The notes: generated from the letters alone by a model not told the origin. A stretch of 64,000 bases of DNA from Corynebacterium lemuris (GCF_024919295.1 NZ_JANWTC010000002.1:248001-312000); one strand, 5' to 3'; positions 44,481-54,361 are shown, counted from the stretch's first letter. Translations and numbers: made by a program.

Positions 44481-44516
44481 CGCCCGTCCCCCACGTGAGA
44501 ACGTGGGGGACGGGCG
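44481..44516. terminator. Perfect 16-bp hairpin between PspC gene and catC
   Basis: Arms 44481-44496 and 44501-44516 are exact complements with a GAGA loop, between convergent genes. Confidence 0.9.
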
Positions 44517-44542
44517 GTGTTCCGCTTGCTAAGCGTAGAGAC

Positions 44543-44833
44543 CTAGAAGAAGTCCTCTCGGGTGGCGTTCGGGTGCTGCGCCAGCGGGGTGACCTTGATG
44601 TCCATGTACTTGTACATCGGGAAACCGGAGAGCACCTCATGCAGGTGATCGTTGTCGCGCACATCGTAGATGGAGTAGTTGGCGTACTCGCCGACCACGC
44701 GCCAGATACCCTTCATCACGCCCTCCTTCTGGAGGTTGCCGGAGTACTCCTTCTCCCGGACCTGGAAATCGGCGACCTGCTCAGGGGTGAGGGAATCGGG
44801 GAACGTGACATCCATGCGTGCCAGAAACAGCAT
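44543..44833 (-). CDS. catC: Muconolactone delta-isomerase, isolated from other catechol genes
   Basis: 96 residues, the usual CatC length. It opens MLFLARMDVTFPDSL and contains EKEYSGNLQKEGVMKGIWRVVGEYANYSIYDV, typical of the enzyme that converts muconolactone to 3-oxoadipate enol-lactone in the catechol ortho pathway. ATG 44831-44833 is chosen with AAAGG seven bases upstream; ATG 44848 is the alternative. No catA, catB or regulator gene lies in the window, so it either works with genes elsewhere or has another lactone substrate. Confidence 0.88.
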   Translation of the reverse strand: MLFLARMDVTFPDSLTPEQVADFQVREKEYSGNLQKEGVMKGIWRVVGEYANYSIYDVRDNDHLHEVLSGFPMYKYMDIKVTPLAQHPNATREDFF

Positions 44834-44898
44834 TGCGCGGCCTTTCATGATCGTGGGTACAGACGATTCCTCACCCTACCTGCGCCCACGGCACCCTG

Positions 44899-45048
44899 CT
44901 ACAACACCCCGATGACGAAGATGAGCAGGAGCGCCACCGCCAGGATCAGTCCGCCCGTCGCCCACCACCGGTTTTTCGGGGCGGGCGCGGCAGCACGGAT
45001 ACTGGGAGGCTCGTCGGTCGTCTCAGGATTCGCAAGAGGCTCAGTCAT
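44899..45048 (-). CDS. 49-residue single-span membrane protein
   Basis: Short ORF starting ATG 45046-45048 and ending TAG. A proline-rich polar N-terminus (MTEPLANPETTDEPPSI) and basic KNRWW lead into one C-terminal membrane helix, GGLILAVALLLIFVIGVL. Such tail-anchored small proteins are common in corynebacteria; function unknown. It is 66 bases downstream of acn on the same strand, in the place where C. glutamicum has acnR. Codon use is host-like. The ribosome site is weak (GTGGGG). Confidence 0.6.
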   Translation of the reverse strand: MTEPLANPETTDEPPSIRAAAPAPKNRWWATGGLILAVALLLIFVIGVL

Positions 45049-45114
45049 GCCCCACAGGCTAGCCCATGCCCTGCGGGTGCCGAAACCTCCCGCCGGGCAT
45101 GGGCTGCTGGTGCG

Positions 45115-47919
45115 TCAGAGGAGCTGACGCAGCACATACGGCAGGATGCCGCCGTGCTGGTAGTAGGCCTCCTCCGCCGGGGTGTCCACACGCACGACCG
45201 CCTCGAACTCGATGGTGCGGCCGTCATCGGCCTCACCCCGTACGGTGACTGTCTCCGGGAAGTCCTCCCGGCCCTCCAGGCCCGTGATGGAGAAGACCTC
45301 CTCACCGGTGATACCCAGACTCTCCGCGGACTCACCCTCCGGGAACTGCAGCGGCAGCACACCCATACCCACCAGGTTGGAGCGGTGGATGCGCTCAAAG
45401 GACTGCGCGATCACCGCACGCACACCCAGCAGCGTGGTGCCCTTGGCCGCCCAGTCACGGGAGGAACCGGAACCGTATTCGGTGCCCGCGATGACCACCA
45501 GCGGAACCCTCTCCTCCGCGTACTGCATCGCCGCCTCATAGATCGAGGTCTGCTCCCCGTCCGGGAAGTGGCGGGTCACGCCGCCCTCCGTGCCCGGGGC
45601 CAGCAGATTGCGCAGACGCACGTTGGCGAAGGTGCCGCGCACCATCACGTGGTGGTTGCCGCGGCGCGAACCGTAGGAGTTGAAGTCCTTCGGTGCCACG
45701 CCCTGCTCCTGCAGGTAACGGCCGGCCGGGGAGTTCGGGTTGATGTTGCCGGCCGGGGAGATGTGGTCGGTGGTGACGGAATCGCCCAGCAGCGCCAGCA
45801 CGCGGGCACCCGTGACATCGGTGACCGGCTCCGGTTCCGCACCCATCCCGTCGAAATAGGGGGGCTTGCGGATGTAGGTGGACTCCCCGCTCCAGGCGTA
45901 CTTGTCGCCCTCCGGTACGTCCATGCCGCGCCAGTTCTCGTCACCGGTGAAGACATCCGCGTAGCCCTCCTCGAACATCTCGGAGCGGACGTTCTCGCCG
46001 ACCACCTCGCGGATCTCCTCGTCGGAGGGCCAGATGTCCCGCAGGTAGACGTCCTCGCCGTCGGCGTTCTTCGCCAGCGGCTCGGTGAGCAGGTCCGTGT
46101 GCAGGCTGCCGGCCAGCGCATAGGCGATGACCAGCGGCGGGGAGGCCAGGAAGTTCATCTTGACCTCCGGGTGGATCCGGCCCTCGAAGTTACGGTTGCC
46201 CGAGAGCACCGAGGCCACGTTGAGGTCGTTGCCGGTGGCCGCCTGACTGACCTCCGGGATCAGCGGCCCGGAGTTGCCGATACAGGTGGTGCAGCCGTAA
46301 CCGATGTTGTTGAAGCCCAGGGCGTCGAGGTACTCCGTCAACCCCGCACGCTCCAGGTAGTCCGTGACCACGCGGGAACCCGGCGCCAGGGTCGTCTTCA
46401 CCCAGGGGCGGGTCTGCAGGCCCTTCTCCACCGCCTTCTTGGCCAGCAGAGCCGCGCCCAGCATGACCGAGGGGTTGGAGGTGTTGGTGCACGAGGTGAT
46501 CGCCGCGATGACCACGTCGCCGTGATCGATGATCGCCGGTGTCCCACCGATGGTCACATCCACCGGGTCACTGGGCCAACCCAGCTTCGCGTTGGCGGTC
46601 AGCTGCTCCCGGGTGAGCTTCCGCGGCGGCGGATCCTTCCGGGGGCCCGTCGTCAGGGAGACCGGGTCACTGGCCGGGAAGGAATCCGCGGAGGCGTCGT
46701 CCACGCCACCGTCGGCCGGCTCGTAGATGGATCGCTCGCCGGCGAGCAGACCCAGGACCGTCGCAGGGGCATCACCCAGCGGGATCCGGTCCTGGGGGCG
46801 CTTCGGCCCGGCGATGGAGGGCTCGACGGTGGCCAGGTCCAGCTCCACGACCTGCGTGTACTGGGCCGGGTTCTCCGGATCGTGCCACAGGCCCTGCTGC
46901 TTCGCGTAGGCCTCGACCAGCTTGATCTGTTGCTCCGCGCGGCCGGTCAGGCGCATGTAGTCCAGGGTCTCGTCGTCGATGGGGAAGATCGCGACCGTCG
47001 CACCGTACTCCGGGCTCATGTTACCCAGGGTGGCGCGGTTGGCCAGTGGGACACTGGCGACGCCGGGGCCGAAGAACTCGACGAATTTGCCCACCACCCG
47101 GGTCTCACGCAGCAGCTCGACCACGGTGAGCACGAGGTCGGTGGCGGTGGTGCCGGTGGGTAGTTCACCGGTCAGCTTCAGTCCCACGACCTCGGGGATG
47201 AGCAGGCTGGCGGGCTGGCCGAGCATGGCGGCCTCCGCCTCGATGCCACCCACGCCCCAGCCGAGCACACCGAGGCCGTTGACCATGGGGGTGTGCGAGT
47301 CGGTGCCGACGAGGGTGTCCGGGTAGGCCTGGGTCACGCCGTCGCGCTCCCGGGTGAACACCACCCGCGAGAGGTACTCGAGGTTGACCTGGTGGCAGAT
47401 GCCGGTGTCCGGCGGGACCACCACGAAATCACTGAAGGACTCCTGCGCCCAGCGCAGCAGCTGGTAGCGCTCCTCGTTGCGCTCGAACTCCAGTTGCGCG
47501 TTGATGCCCAGGGCCTCCGGGGTACCGAAGGCGTCGGCGATCAGCGAGTGGTCGATGACCAGCTCACCGGGGATCAGCGGGTTGATCTTCTTCGGGTCGC
47601 CGCCCAGGTCGGTCATCGCGTCGCGCATGGCCACCAGGTCGACCACACAGGGCACGCCGGTGAAGTCCTGCATGAGGACGCGGGCGGGGGAGTACTGGAT
47701 CTCCCGTTCGGAGGTGTCCTCCGGAGTCCAGTTGACCAGGGCGTCGATCTGCTCCCGGGTGACCAGGCGGCCGTCCTCGTTGCGCAGCAGGTTCTCCAGG
47801 AGAATCTTGAGGCTGTAGGGCAGGCGGGATGTGGTCTCCACCTTGTCCAGGCGGAAGATCTCGTAATCGGTGTCACCCACTCTCAGCTGATCGCGGGTGT
47901 TGAAACTGTTCGTGCTCAT
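45115..47919 (-). CDS. acn: Aconitate hydratase
   Basis: 934-residue AcnA-type aconitase interconverting citrate and isocitrate in the TCA cycle. The [4Fe-4S] cysteines are in [12 protein letters not shown] and [13 protein letters not shown]; the swivel domain has [17 protein letters not shown]. Corynebacterial length, with an insert rich in acidic residues ([24 protein letters not shown]) between the domains. Upstream 289 bases carry no gene. The TetR-type repressor AcnR that follows acn in C. glutamicum is not present downstream here. Confidence 0.98.
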   Translation of the reverse strand: MSTNSFNTRDQLRVGDTDYEIFRLDKVETTSRLPYSLKILLENLLRNEDGRLVTREQIDALVNWTPEDTSEREIQYSPARVLMQDFTGVPCVVDLVAMRDAMTDLGGDPKKINPLIPGELVIDHSLIADAFGTPEALGINAQLEFERNEERYQLLRWAQESFSDFVVVPPDTGICHQVNLEYLSRVVFTRERDGVTQAYPDTLVGTDSHTPMVNGLGVLGWGVGGIEAEAAMLGQPASLLIPEVVGLKLTGELPTGTTATDLVLTVVELLRETRVVGKFVEFFGPGVASVPLANRATLGNMSPEYGATVAIFPIDDETLDYMRLTGRAEQQIKLVEAYAKQQGLWHDPENPAQYTQVVELDLATVEPSIAGPKRPQDRIPLGDAPATVLGLLAGERSIYEPADGGVDDASADSFPASDPVSLTTGPRKDPPPRKLTREQLTANAKLGWPSDPVDVTIGGTPAIIDHGDVVIAAITSCTNTSNPSVMLGAALLAKKAVEKGLQTRPWVKTTLAPGSRVVTDYLERAGLTEYLDALGFNNIGYGCTTCIGNSGPLIPEVSQAATGNDLNVASVLSGNRNFEGRIHPEVKMNFLASPPLVIAYALAGSLHTDLLTEPLAKNADGEDVYLRDIWPSDEEIREVVGENVRSEMFEEGYADVFTGDENWRGMDVPEGDKYAWSGESTYIRKPPYFDGMGAEPEPVTDVTGARVLALLGDSVTTDHISPAGNINPNSPAGRYLQEQGVAPKDFNSYGSRRGNHHVMVRGTFANVRLRNLLAPGTEGGVTRHFPDGEQTSIYEAAMQYAEERVPLVVIAGTEYGSGSSRDWAAKGTTLLGVRAVIAQSFERIHRSNLVGMGVLPLQFPEGESAESLGITGEEVFSITGLEGREDFPETVTVRGEADDGRTIEFEAVVRVDTPAEEAYYQHGGILPYVLRQLL

Positions 47920-48206
47920 AACGGGCCATACCTCTCATGTGATGAGTGGCTGCCCCTTCATCAGAGCGCCGCACCGTGATGGGACAGGGTGTGGCGGAGG
48001 GGGTGCTCAACCACTCGGGAAACGGTCGGGGATGGGGCGGGGGAAGGTACTCAGGGGCGAGCTTCTCCGGGGATTCCGGCCATGGGCACCTCCAGGTTGC
48101 TCGTCAATTTCTCATGGGGAGCGGCGCCCGTGCTCTGCGGACGCCCTCATTTCCCAACGTACGTGACCTGGAACACTTCCGCCATGAGTTGCGGCTGGTT
48201 CTCCCT

Positions 48207-48217
48207 GCTTATCGACG
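48207..48217 (-). repeat. Copy 5 of the CGTCGATAAGC word (11-base form)
   Basis: Overlaps the last codons of the DUF937 gene, supplying its TAA stop (CGT-CGA-TAA). Confidence 0.6.
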
Positions 48218-48754
48218 TCCCCCGCCCAGCAGCCCGCCCAGCAGGTCACCGAAGATGCCACCGCCCGGGGCAGCCTGGCCTCCGCCGCCGCCGAGCACCT
48301 GGCCGAGAATCTGCTCGAGCATCCCGCCCTGCGAGGAGGCCGCCTCCGTGGTGCCGCGCTGCTGCAGCCGACCAGCCAGCCAGGACATGACGATCGGTGC
48401 GAGCAGTGGCAGCAGCTTCTTCACCAGGTCGTTGCCGCCGGCCACACCGCCGAGCTGGCTGACCACCTGGTCCTCCTGAGAGCCGAAGATGTGGTGGGCG
48501 ATCTTGGCGCCGTCGTCGGTGTCGATGGCCTCGACATCCACCTCGCCCTCCGCGAGGGAGGGGTCATGCTTGCCCAGGGCGGTGGCCAGTGAATCCCGGC
48601 CCTCCGGGGCCTGGGCATTGGCGCCCATCCCCATCAACAGGGCGGGCAGGACGTTCTCGGCAGCCTGGCGGATATTCGCCGGATCCTCCCCGAGCTGGTT
48701 GGCGATGCGGTCGACGGGCAGCTTGGACAGAAGGTCATCGATGTTGGGTGACAT
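48209..48754 (-). CDS. DUF937 domain protein
   Basis: 181 residues: MSPNIDDLLSKLPVDRIANQLGEDPANIRQAAENVLPALLMGMGANA is the DUF937 start, and the C-terminus is a Gly/Gln-rich tail (GGGGGQAAPGGGIFGDLLGG). YidB-like family, function unknown. There is no ribosome site; TACGAT at 48767-48762 lies seven bases before ATG, the layout of a leaderless promoter. Confidence 0.85.
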   Translation of the reverse strand: MSPNIDDLLSKLPVDRIANQLGEDPANIRQAAENVLPALLMGMGANAQAPEGRDSLATALGKHDPSLAEGEVDVEAIDTDDGAKIAHHIFGSQEDQVVSQLGGVAGGNDLVKKLLPLLAPIVMSWLAGRLQQRGTTEAASSQGGMLEQILGQVLGGGGGQAAPGGGIFGDLLGGLLGGGRR

Positions 48755-48761
48755 GGTTCAC

Positions 48762-48767
48762 ATCGTA
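48762..48767 (-). promoter_or_regulatory. -10 element for leaderless DUF937 transcript
   Basis: TACGAT (TANNNT form), seven bases from the A of the start codon; no Shine-Dalgarno sequence is seen. Confidence 0.5.
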
Positions 48768-49052
48768 GTCGTGTTCATCCAGCCTGGGCGGGGTTCGGGC
48801 CCGGATTGCTGCTGCAGCCTGCGTGAGCGTGGGGAGCTGGTCGGGTGCCGGCGACATTCCATGATCTTCTGTCGCCTGCCTACATCTACGGGGAGGCATC
48901 CGGTGCTGCTGACTACCTGCTCACCCATGGACTGCGGGATCGTACGGACCACTCATGAGCGTGGATTGGGTTCATCGTCTGCGCCCCAGCTTGTCCCCAC
49001 CTGAGCTGCACTGGGGCGCCGCGACCGTGACTTCCCGCATGCTCCATCTGCC
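48768..49052. other. Gene-free interval, 285 bases
   Basis: No frame here has a ribosome site or recognisable protein. A plus-strand hairpin with T-tract closes the interval, so a plus-strand transcript starting near 48770 is possible, but I see no matching promoter. Confidence 0.45.
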
Positions 49053-49080
49053 GCTGCCTGGGGGCTGGCAGCTATTTTTC
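49053..49080 (+). terminator. Orphan plus-strand hairpin with T-tract
   Basis: GCTGCC (49053-49058) pairs with GGCAGC (49067-49072), followed by TATTTTTC. No gene precedes it on this strand. Confidence 0.6.
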
Positions 49081-49157
49081 TGACCAACTCTGCAGAAAAT
49101 CGCTTGTGGGTTCAGGGGTGGGGCGTGACCTCAGTGAGGCGGGGCCCGGTAGGGTGC

Positions 49158-49306
49158 AAAAATTCAGATCCCGGGCTCCGTCTTCGCGACGGTGACCCGG
49201 GATCTGCGGCTTCAGTCGAACCTGCACTGTTCCTACTGTCTCTTCCGGCACTCTCGTGACATCCGATCGAGTAGCTTCTGTGTTTTCTTTTGTTCGGTGA
49301 AGCACT
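49158..49306 (-). ncRNA. Candidate small RNA with own promoter and terminator
   Basis: About 150 bases between a sigma-70-type promoter (49313-49341) and a strong hairpin: CAGATCCCGGG (49165-49175) with CCCGGGATCTG (49196-49206), an inner CCGTC/GACGG stem, and a run of five T on the minus strand (49162-49158). The body has no ribosome site with a credible ORF and contains short self-complementary segments. Not recognised as 6S, 4.5S, 6C, tmRNA or RNase P RNA. It lies 98 bases beyond the tRNA-Arg terminator on the same strand, so it is a separate transcript. Confidence 0.6.
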
Positions 49307-49312
49307 ACCTGA

Positions 49313-49341
49313 AGTGTAACCCAGCTCACTTCTGTTGGCAA
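49313..49341 (-). promoter_or_regulatory. Sigma-70-type promoter of the candidate sRNA
   Basis: Minus strand TTGCCA (49341-49336), a 17-base spacer, then TACACT (49318-49313). Both hexamers are close to consensus and the spacing is optimal. Confidence 0.7.
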
Positions 49342-49403
49342 TGGCCCCGCAAAGAATTTTTCGACCGCAGGGGCCCCGGGCTGGTTGGGCCCGGCTTGGA
49401 GAT

Positions 49404-49450
49404 GAAAAATGACACCGGTCCGACCCCGGAGAGAGGGGTGGAACGGTGTC
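49404..49450 (-). terminator. Terminator of tRNA-Arg
   Basis: GACACCG (49450-49444) and an ACCCC run pair with GGGGT and CGGTGTC (to 49411), followed by ATTTTTC on the minus strand, just past the tRNA 3' end. Confidence 0.8.
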
Positions 49451-49458
49451 TTCTGTTG

Positions 49459-49531
49459 TGTCCCCGACACGATTCGAACGTGCGACCTTTGGTACCGGAA
49501 ACCAATGCTCTATCCACTGAGCTACGGAGAC
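49459..49531 (-). tRNA. tRNA-Arg (anticodon CCG)
   Basis: 73 bases. Acceptor GTCTCCG pairs with CGGGGAC with one wobble; D arm GCTC..GAGC; anticodon stem TTGGT/ACCAA with loop TTCCGGT, anticodon at 49496-49498; T arm with GTTCGAATC. CCA is not encoded. It reads CGG codons. Its 3' half is a possible integration target, but no integrase is nearby. Confidence 0.96.
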
Positions 49532-49607
49532 AGCGCGGCCATCCCATGCGGGATGGCAACGATGAAAGTGTAGCACCTGCCCGGTGCCGGGACCCAAATC
49601 ACCCCAC

Positions 49608-51188
49608 TCAGCCGTTCAGGCCCGGCACGTCGGTGGTCTCCACCCTCCCGGTGCGCAGGTAGTCGACGACAACCTCGTCGACGGCCTCGTTGCCCCAGGC
49701 GACGTGCCCGTGGCCGTTGCCGTGAACGGTGAGGACCTGGGCATTCATTGCCTCGGACAGGGGGCCGTGAAGGGAATGGGGGGTCTGCGGGTCGCCGGTG
49801 CCCTGGACGACGAGGGGGCGGGTGGCCAACGGGGAGCCGTCGATGGGCGGCAGGTCCGTCACGGGATCGGCACCGGAGCAGACCGCCCCGGAGGCGAAAC
49901 GCGCGTTGGGGTAGGTGAAGATGTCACCGGTGACGTACTGGGCCCAGGCGTAGCGGGGGAGATGGCGCAGTGATCCCGGCTGGTGGTTTTCGTTGCAGAT
50001 GAGCAGCAGCTGCATCTGCTCGCCGATCATCGAGTCACGTTCCTCCGCGAGTTCCTCCTCGGTCAGTTCCTCCTCCACCTCCTCGTAGGCGGTGTAGTAG
50101 TAGTCCTCGAGAGGTTCCTCGCCGTTGATCACCTGGGCGAGGAAGTCCCACTGCGCGACGTCGGGCAGTAGTTCGCGGGTGGTGTTGAGGGTGAGGGAAT
50201 CGGACTGGTCACCACCGGTGAACACCTGGGAGGCCAGGCCCCGGAAGAAGGAGTTGAAGGAACTGGTGGCGTTCATGACACCGACCCCGAAGCCGCCGGT
50301 GAAGCCGAGTCCCGGCGGCAGGTCACCGGCGGTGGCGGCCGGGGCGGCGACCGTGGGGGTGGTGCCCGTCTCAGCGAAGACCTGCCGCGCCCATGCCCCG
50401 TGGACACCGCGCGGGGTGTCACCGAGGCCGTAGACGTCATTATTGGAAGCGACCCAGGCCATGAAGTCGTGGAGGGAGTCCTCGTAGCCTTCCTGCTGGG
50501 CGCCGAGGATGCCGTTCCAGGCCAACTCAGGGTTCATCACTGAGTCAAGAACGACCCGGTCGGTGTGCTCCGGATAGCGGGTGGCGTAGCCGGAGGCGAG
50601 GAAGGTGCCGTAGGACACCCCCAGGAGGGAGATCTGCTCCTCCTCCAGAGCCTGCCGGACCAGCTCCCAGTCGTCGATGGTGTTGCTGGTGGTCAGGGAC
50701 GTGGGGTAACCGGGCGAATGCTGTCCACACAGTTCGCGGAGAAATCCGCCGCGACGCACGTGCATGCCCAGCGAGCTGGGTTCCTCCTCCCCACAGTTGA
50801 CGGGGGTGGAGCCGGTCAGACCACGGGGCTGGACCGCCACCCGGTCCCATTCGGCCATGATGGCCACGGGCCAGATGCCGCCGTCGTTGTTGAAGAAGGA
50901 GTAGGCCTCCGCGCCGGGGCCACCGGGGTTGCCGAAGAGCGTGCCGCGCCGGGCGGTGGGGTCGACCGCCGGGATGCGGACGAAACCGACGGAGATCTGG
51001 GCGCCATCGGGCTCGGCGTGGTTCATGGGGACACCGATACGCCCGCATTCAGCGTTGCTGTCGCTGACCAGATCGGGGCACTCCTCCCACGTGATCTGCG
51101 GGGTCGGGGCGGCGACCACTGCCGGGGCCGAGGAGAGGAGCGCCGCGGCACCCAGGGCGGCGGCGAGGGGGCGGATCAGGGCGCGCAT
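49608..51188 (-). CDS. Secreted S33 alpha/beta hydrolase (tripeptidyl aminopeptidase-like)
   Basis: 526 residues from ATG 51188. Sec signal peptide (RALIRPLAAALGAAALLSSAPAVVAA). Alpha/beta hydrolase of the TAP family: oxyanion motif GNPGGPGAEAY, nucleophile elbow GVSYGTFLAS, and C-terminal TAP-like segment VQGTGDPQTP with the histidine in GNGHGHVAWG. Secreted peptidases of this type trim tri- or dipeptides from exported proteins or medium peptides. GGAGAG lies ten bases before ATG; the frame is open much further upstream, without a start signal. Confidence 0.88.
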   Translation of the reverse strand: MRALIRPLAAALGAAALLSSAPAVVAAPTPQITWEECPDLVSDSNAECGRIGVPMNHAEPDGAQISVGFVRIPAVDPTARRGTLFGNPGGPGAEAYSFFNNDGGIWPVAIMAEWDRVAVQPRGLTGSTPVNCGEEEPSSLGMHVRRGGFLRELCGQHSPGYPTSLTTSNTIDDWELVRQALEEEQISLLGVSYGTFLASGYATRYPEHTDRVVLDSVMNPELAWNGILGAQQEGYEDSLHDFMAWVASNNDVYGLGDTPRGVHGAWARQVFAETGTTPTVAAPAATAGDLPPGLGFTGGFGVGVMNATSSFNSFFRGLASQVFTGGDQSDSLTLNTTRELLPDVAQWDFLAQVINGEEPLEDYYYTAYEEVEEELTEEELAEERDSMIGEQMQLLLICNENHQPGSLRHLPRYAWAQYVTGDIFTYPNARFASGAVCSGADPVTDLPPIDGSPLATRPLVVQGTGDPQTPHSLHGPLSEAMNAQVLTVHGNGHGHVAWGNEAVDEVVVDYLRTGRVETTDVPGLNG

Positions 51189-51342
51189 GCGGGCATCAAC
51201 TCTCCGGTGGCGGCGGACGGGGGAAAATCTGGCAGGGGAACATCCTAACCCGGGGTGCATGTCTGCGAACTGTGAAAAGCCGGACACCCGGCGGGTGAGC
51301 GGAATATGAGAGCCTCCTGTCAGTGCACTACACTTTCTGCCC

Positions 51343-52989
51343 ATGACACCTGCTGATCTTGCGTCCCTCATCCGGGAGACCGCCACCGAAGTGCTGGCGT
51401 CCCGCGACCTCGATATTTCTGTCTTACCCGAGCAGGTCGTGGTCGAGCGCCCCCGCAACCCCGAGCACGGCGATTACGCCACCAACCTGGCCCTGCAGGT
51501 GGCCAAGAAGGTGGGCACCAACCCGCGTGAGCTGGCGACCTGGCTTGCCGAGGCCCTCGTGGCCGACGCAGCCGTCGACTCCGCCGAGATCGCCGGCCCG
51601 GGTTTCCTCAACATCCGGTTGGCCGCCGCCGCGCAGGGTGAGATCGTGGCGAAGATCCTCGAGGCGGGGGAGCGCTTCGGCCACGTGGACCGCTTCGCCG
51701 GCGAGAAGATCAACCTGGAGTTCGTCTCCGCCAACCCGACCGGCCCCATCCACCTCGGTGGCACCCGCTGGGCCGCCGTCGGCGATTCCCTGGGCCGGGT
51801 GCTCACCGCCGCCGGTGCGGAGGTCACCCGCGAGTACTACTTCAACGACCACGGTGGCCAGATCGACCGCTTCGCCCGCTCCCTGCTGGCCGCCGCCAAG
51901 GGTGAGCCCACCCCGGAGGACGGCTACGGCGGGGACTACATCGGCGAGATCGCTGCGGCGGTCGTCGAGAAGCAGCCGGATGCGCTGAGCACCGGGGACC
52001 CGCAGGAGACCTTCCGCGCCATCGGCGTGGAGATGATGTTCGGGCACATCCGGGAATCCCTCCACGAGTTCGGCACCGACTTCGACGTCTACTTCCACGA
52101 GAATTCCCTCTTCGAGTCCGGCGCGGTGGACAAGGCCGTGCAGACGCTCAAGGACAACGGCAACCTCTACGAATCCGAGGGCGCCTGGTGGCTGCGTTCC
52201 ACCAACTTCGGTGACGACAAGGACCGCGTCGTGATCAAGTCCGACGGTGAGGCCGCCTACATCGCCGGTGACATCGCGTATGTCGCCGATAAATTCGACC
52301 GCGGCCACACCCTGTGCATCTACATGCTGGGTGCTGACCACCACGGTTACGTCGCCCGCCTCAAGGCCGCGGCCGCAGCGCTGGGCTACGACCCGGACCA
52401 GGTTGAGGTCATGATCGGCCAGATGGTCAACCTGCTGCGCGACGGACAGGCCGTGCGCATGTCCAAGCGCGCCGGCACCGTGATCACCCTCGACGACCTG
52501 GTGGAGGCGATCGGCATCGACGCCGCCCGCTACTCGCTCATCCGTTCCTCGGTCGACTCCTCCCTGGACATCGACCTGGCGCTGTGGGCCTCCCAGTCCT
52601 CCGACAACCCCGTCTACTATGTGCAGTACGGACACGCACGCCTGTGCTCCATCGCCCGCAAGGCCGCCGAAGTGGGCGTGACCTACGAGAACGCCGACTA
52701 CTTCCTGCTCACACACGAGCGCGAGGGCGACCTCATCCGCACCCTGGGTGAGTTCCCGGCCGTCGTGCTGGCTGCCGCCGAACTGCGCGAACCGCACCGT
52801 ATCGCCCGTTACGCCGAGGAACTGGCGGGTGTCTTCCACCGCTTCTACGACAACTGCCAGATCCTGCCCAAGGCCGACGAAGAGGCCGCCCCGATCCACC
52901 CCGCCCGCCTGGCACTCGCCGCGGCAACCCGCCAGACCCTGGCCAACGCGCTCGGCCTGGTCGGTGTCACGGCACCGGAGAGGATGTAG
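51343..52989 (+). CDS. argS: Arginyl-tRNA synthetase
   Basis: 548-residue class I synthetase. N-terminal Add-1 domain, the HIGH-region [15 protein letters not shown] (~127-141), the KMSKS-region [18 protein letters not shown] (~370-387), and the C-terminal DALR anticodon domain ending [11 protein letters not shown]. Charges tRNA-Arg for translation. The following lysA starts three bases after its stop, the conserved argS-lysA operon of corynebacteria in which arginine and lysine status meet. Confidence 0.98.
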   Translation: MTPADLASLIRETATEVLASRDLDISVLPEQVVVERPRNPEHGDYATNLALQVAKKVGTNPRELATWLAEALVADAAVDSAEIAGPGFLNIRLAAAAQGEIVAKILEAGERFGHVDRFAGEKINLEFVSANPTGPIHLGGTRWAAVGDSLGRVLTAAGAEVTREYYFNDHGGQIDRFARSLLAAAKGEPTPEDGYGGDYIGEIAAAVVEKQPDALSTGDPQETFRAIGVEMMFGHIRESLHEFGTDFDVYFHENSLFESGAVDKAVQTLKDNGNLYESEGAWWLRSTNFGDDKDRVVIKSDGEAAYIAGDIAYVADKFDRGHTLCIYMLGADHHGYVARLKAAAAALGYDPDQVEVMIGQMVNLLRDGQAVRMSKRAGTVITLDDLVEAIGIDAARYSLIRSSVDSSLDIDLALWASQSSDNPVYYVQYGHARLCSIARKAAEVGVTYENADYFLLTHEREGDLIRTLGEFPAVVLAAAELREPHRIARYAEELAGVFHRFYDNCQILPKADEEAAPIHPARLALAAATRQTLANALGLVGVTAPERM

Positions 52990-52992
52990 TTG

Positions 52993-54321
52993 ATGACCGA
53001 CTTCAACGATCTGCCGGCACACGTCTGGCCCCGCAACGCCGTCCGCCAGGAGGACGGCGTGGTCACCATCGCCGGGGTGCCCCTGCCGGAGATCGCCGAG
53101 GAGTACGGCACCCCCGTCTTCGTCGTCGACGAGGACGACTTCCGTTCCCGCTGCCAGGACATGGCTCGCGCCTTCGGCGGCCCGGAGAACGTCCACTACG
53201 CCTCCAAGGCCTTCCTCACCCGCACCATCGCCCGCTGGGTCGACGAGGAGGGGTTGTCCCTGGACGTCGCCTCCCTCAACGAGCTGAAGATCGCCCAGGC
53301 CGCCGATTTCCCGGCCGGGCGCATCACCGCCCACGGCAACAACAAGGGCGCGGACTTCCTGCGCGCCTGCGTGCAGGCAGGTGTGGGCCACGTCGTCCTC
53401 GACTCCGAGCAGGAACTCGTCCTCCTCGACTGCATCGCCGCCGCTGAGCAGCGTGTGCAGCAGGTGATGATCCGCGTGAAGCCGGGCATCGAGGCCCACA
53501 CCCACGAGGCCATCGCCACCAGCCACGAGGACCAGAAGTTCGGCTTCTCCCTGGCCTCCGGTTCGGCCTTCCGCGCCGCCGAGGCCGCCGTGCGGGCCCC
53601 GAACCTCGAGCTTGTCGGCCTCCACTGCCACGTCGGCTCCCAGGTCTTCGACGCCACCGGCTTCACCATGGCCGCCGACCGCGTCCTGGCCCTCTACTCG
53701 CGGATCCACCGCGAGCTCGGCGTCCAGCTGCCCGAACTCGACCTCGGCGGCGGCTACGGCATCGCCTACACCGAGGACGAGGAGGCCCTCGACGTCGACG
53801 AGGTCGCCCACGATCTGCTCACCGCCGTGGCCAAGACCGCCGCCGAGCTGGGTATCGACGCCCCCACCGTCCTCGTCGAACCCGGCCGCGCCATCGCCGG
53901 CCCCGGCACCGTCACCGTCTACGAGGTCGGCACCGTCAAGGACGTCACCGTCGACGAGGGTGTCACCCGCCGCTATCTCTCCGTCGACGGCGGTATGTCC
54001 GACAACATCCGCCCCGCGCTCTACGACTCGCGTTACGACGCCCGCGTGGTCAGCCGCTTCACCGAGGCCCCGGGCATCCCCTCCCGCCTCGTCGGCTCCC
54101 ACTGCGAATCCGGTGACATCCTGGTCCGCGACGCGCAGTTCCCCTCCGACATCGAGACCGGCGACCTGATGGCCATGGCCGCCACCGGTGCCTACGCCTA
54201 CGCGATGTCCAGCCGCTACAACGCCTTCGGTCGCCCGCCCGTCATCGCCGTCCGCGCCGGCAAGACCAAGCTCATGCTGCGCCGCGAGACCGTCGAGGAC
54301 ATCCTCGCGCTCGAGGCCTGA
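52993..54321 (+). CDS. lysA: Diaminopimelate decarboxylase
   Basis: 442 residues, PLP-dependent fold III decarboxylase making L-lysine from meso-diaminopimelate. PLP lysine in [25 protein letters not shown] and the substrate-binding HCESGDIL are all present. ATG 52993 follows the argS TAG; a TTG one codon earlier is in frame. Co-transcribed with argS. Confidence 0.98.
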   Translation: MTDFNDLPAHVWPRNAVRQEDGVVTIAGVPLPEIAEEYGTPVFVVDEDDFRSRCQDMARAFGGPENVHYASKAFLTRTIARWVDEEGLSLDVASLNELKIAQAADFPAGRITAHGNNKGADFLRACVQAGVGHVVLDSEQELVLLDCIAAAEQRVQQVMIRVKPGIEAHTHEAIATSHEDQKFGFSLASGSAFRAAEAAVRAPNLELVGLHCHVGSQVFDATGFTMAADRVLALYSRIHRELGVQLPELDLGGGYGIAYTEDEEALDVDEVAHDLLTAVAKTAAELGIDAPTVLVEPGRAIAGPGTVTVYEVGTVKDVTVDEGVTRRYLSVDGGMSDNIRPALYDSRYDARVVSRFTEAPGIPSRLVGSHCESGDILVRDAQFPSDIETGDLMAMAATGAYAYAMSSRYNAFGRPPVIAVRAGKTKLMLRRETVEDILALEA

Positions 54322-54361
54322 GCCGGTTAAGAGGAGAGAGCCACCCGGGGCTCCCCGGGAG

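Noticed and set aside
45154..47163. Plus-strand frame of ~670 codons inside acn
   Set aside because: Arg/Gly/Val-rich shadow of an aconitase whose Fe-S motifs are intact on the minus strand.
49459..49531. tRNA-Arg as an attachment site of a mobile element
   Set aside because: No integrase gene nearby and no duplicated tRNA 3' end was found within the window.
54344..54359. CCCGGGG/CCCCGGG hairpin after lysA as a terminator
   Set aside because: The loop would be only two to three bases and no T-tract follows; not strong enough to call.
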